Below, in pieces: positions 5,098-5,181 of a stretch of DNA of 5,181 nucleotides. How positions within the stretch are numbered: position 1 is the stretch's first letter; every line of letters starts with the position of its first letter. Made by a program: the position numbers and the translations under genes. Source of the DNA: Bacteroidetes bacterium QH_10_64_19 (GTDB lineage: Bacteria; Bacteroidota; Rhodothermia; Rhodothermales; Salinibacteraceae); the NCBI GenBank assembly GCA_003023125.1, contig PXSY01000092.1, positions 1 to 5,181 on the forward strand, read 5' to 3'. Under the pieces are notes generated by a model. That model was not told the origin of the DNA. It did not search any database and saw nothing but the letters and a program-made list of their open reading frames with translations.

Positions 5098-5181
5098 TCA
5101 GTTCGGATAGCGGAAGACGAATGTCCGGACTGTTTGGTCGCGTCGGACGGGTCGGACTACGCACCGACCCGGACTCCCGGC
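5098..5181 (-). CDS. Possible 3' end of an unidentified gene (partial)
   Basis: A minus-strand frame open from the right edge ends in TGA at 5098-5100 and encodes 27 residues ending TVRTFVFRYPN. The ending resembles a closing beta strand, but the stretch is short. Another minus frame and a plus frame from an ATG at 5121 are also open, and third-position GC does not separate them. I do not recognise the protein and the call is tentative. If real, the gene would lie upstream of the lipoprotein gene on the same strand, about 195 bp away. Confidence 0.22.
   Translation of the reverse strand, partial: AGSPGRCVVRPVRRDQTVRTFVFRYPN

Noticed and set aside
5033..5110. A 25-codon plus-strand ORF beginning MLIHEGVSV
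   Set aside because: It is too short, has no hydrophobic or domain pattern, and its start lies in the inverted-repeat cluster.
5121..5181. ATG on the plus strand that could begin a gene running off the right edge (MSGLFGRVGRVGLR)
   Set aside because: Only 20 codons are visible, the ribosome-binding context is weak, and it overlaps a competing minus-strand frame; nothing decides in its favour.

Overview
The window looks like chromosomal DNA of a high-GC, salt-adapted bacterium, most likely Salinibacter or a relative in the Rhodothermota. This is an inference from three observations. The predicted soluble proteins are strikingly acidic: the first 40 residues of the AsnRS hold 12 Asp/Glu against 3 Arg/Lys, and the mature lipoprotein has 28 against 10. 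The PEP carboxykinase is the ATP-dependent bacterial type rather than the GTP type. None of the starts has a strong Shine-Dalgarno sequence, as is common in the Bacteroidota and their relatives. No mobile element, tRNA, rRNA or CRISPR array is visible.

Layout. Positions 1-1215 (minus) carry the first 405 codons of asparaginyl-tRNA synthetase, whose 3' end lies beyond the left edge. It has an unusual insertion of about 65 residues, charged and apparently coiled-coil, in the catalytic domain. Upstream on the same strand, 1330-2196 encodes a polytopic membrane protein of the UbiA prenyltransferase superfamily with one intact and one degraded aspartate motif. A divergent intergenic region (2197-2449) holds a perfect 12-bp palindrome of the type bound by LacI-family regulators. 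Positions 2450-4054 (plus) encode a complete ATP-dependent PEP carboxykinase. A 239-bp spacer with a hairpin and a nine-C tract leads to a 46-codon ORF (4294-4434, plus) for a single-span membrane peptide. It converges, with a 21-bp gap, on a GTG-started lipoprotein gene (4456-4902, minus). The right end (4903-5181) contains nested inverted repeats and perhaps the 3' tail of another minus-strand gene.

How the genes fit together. This is mostly housekeeping: tRNA charging (asnS), gluconeogenesis (pckA), a membrane prenyltransferase-like enzyme and two envelope proteins. No shared pathway is evident. The divergent promoter region separates the ubiA-like/asnS unit from pckA. I found no convincing new multi-gene system. 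The most rewarding items to follow up are the AsnRS insertion, the degenerate UbiA homologue, the pckA-proximal palindrome, the small membrane ORF with its poly-C leader, and the inverted-repeat cluster at 4961-5045.
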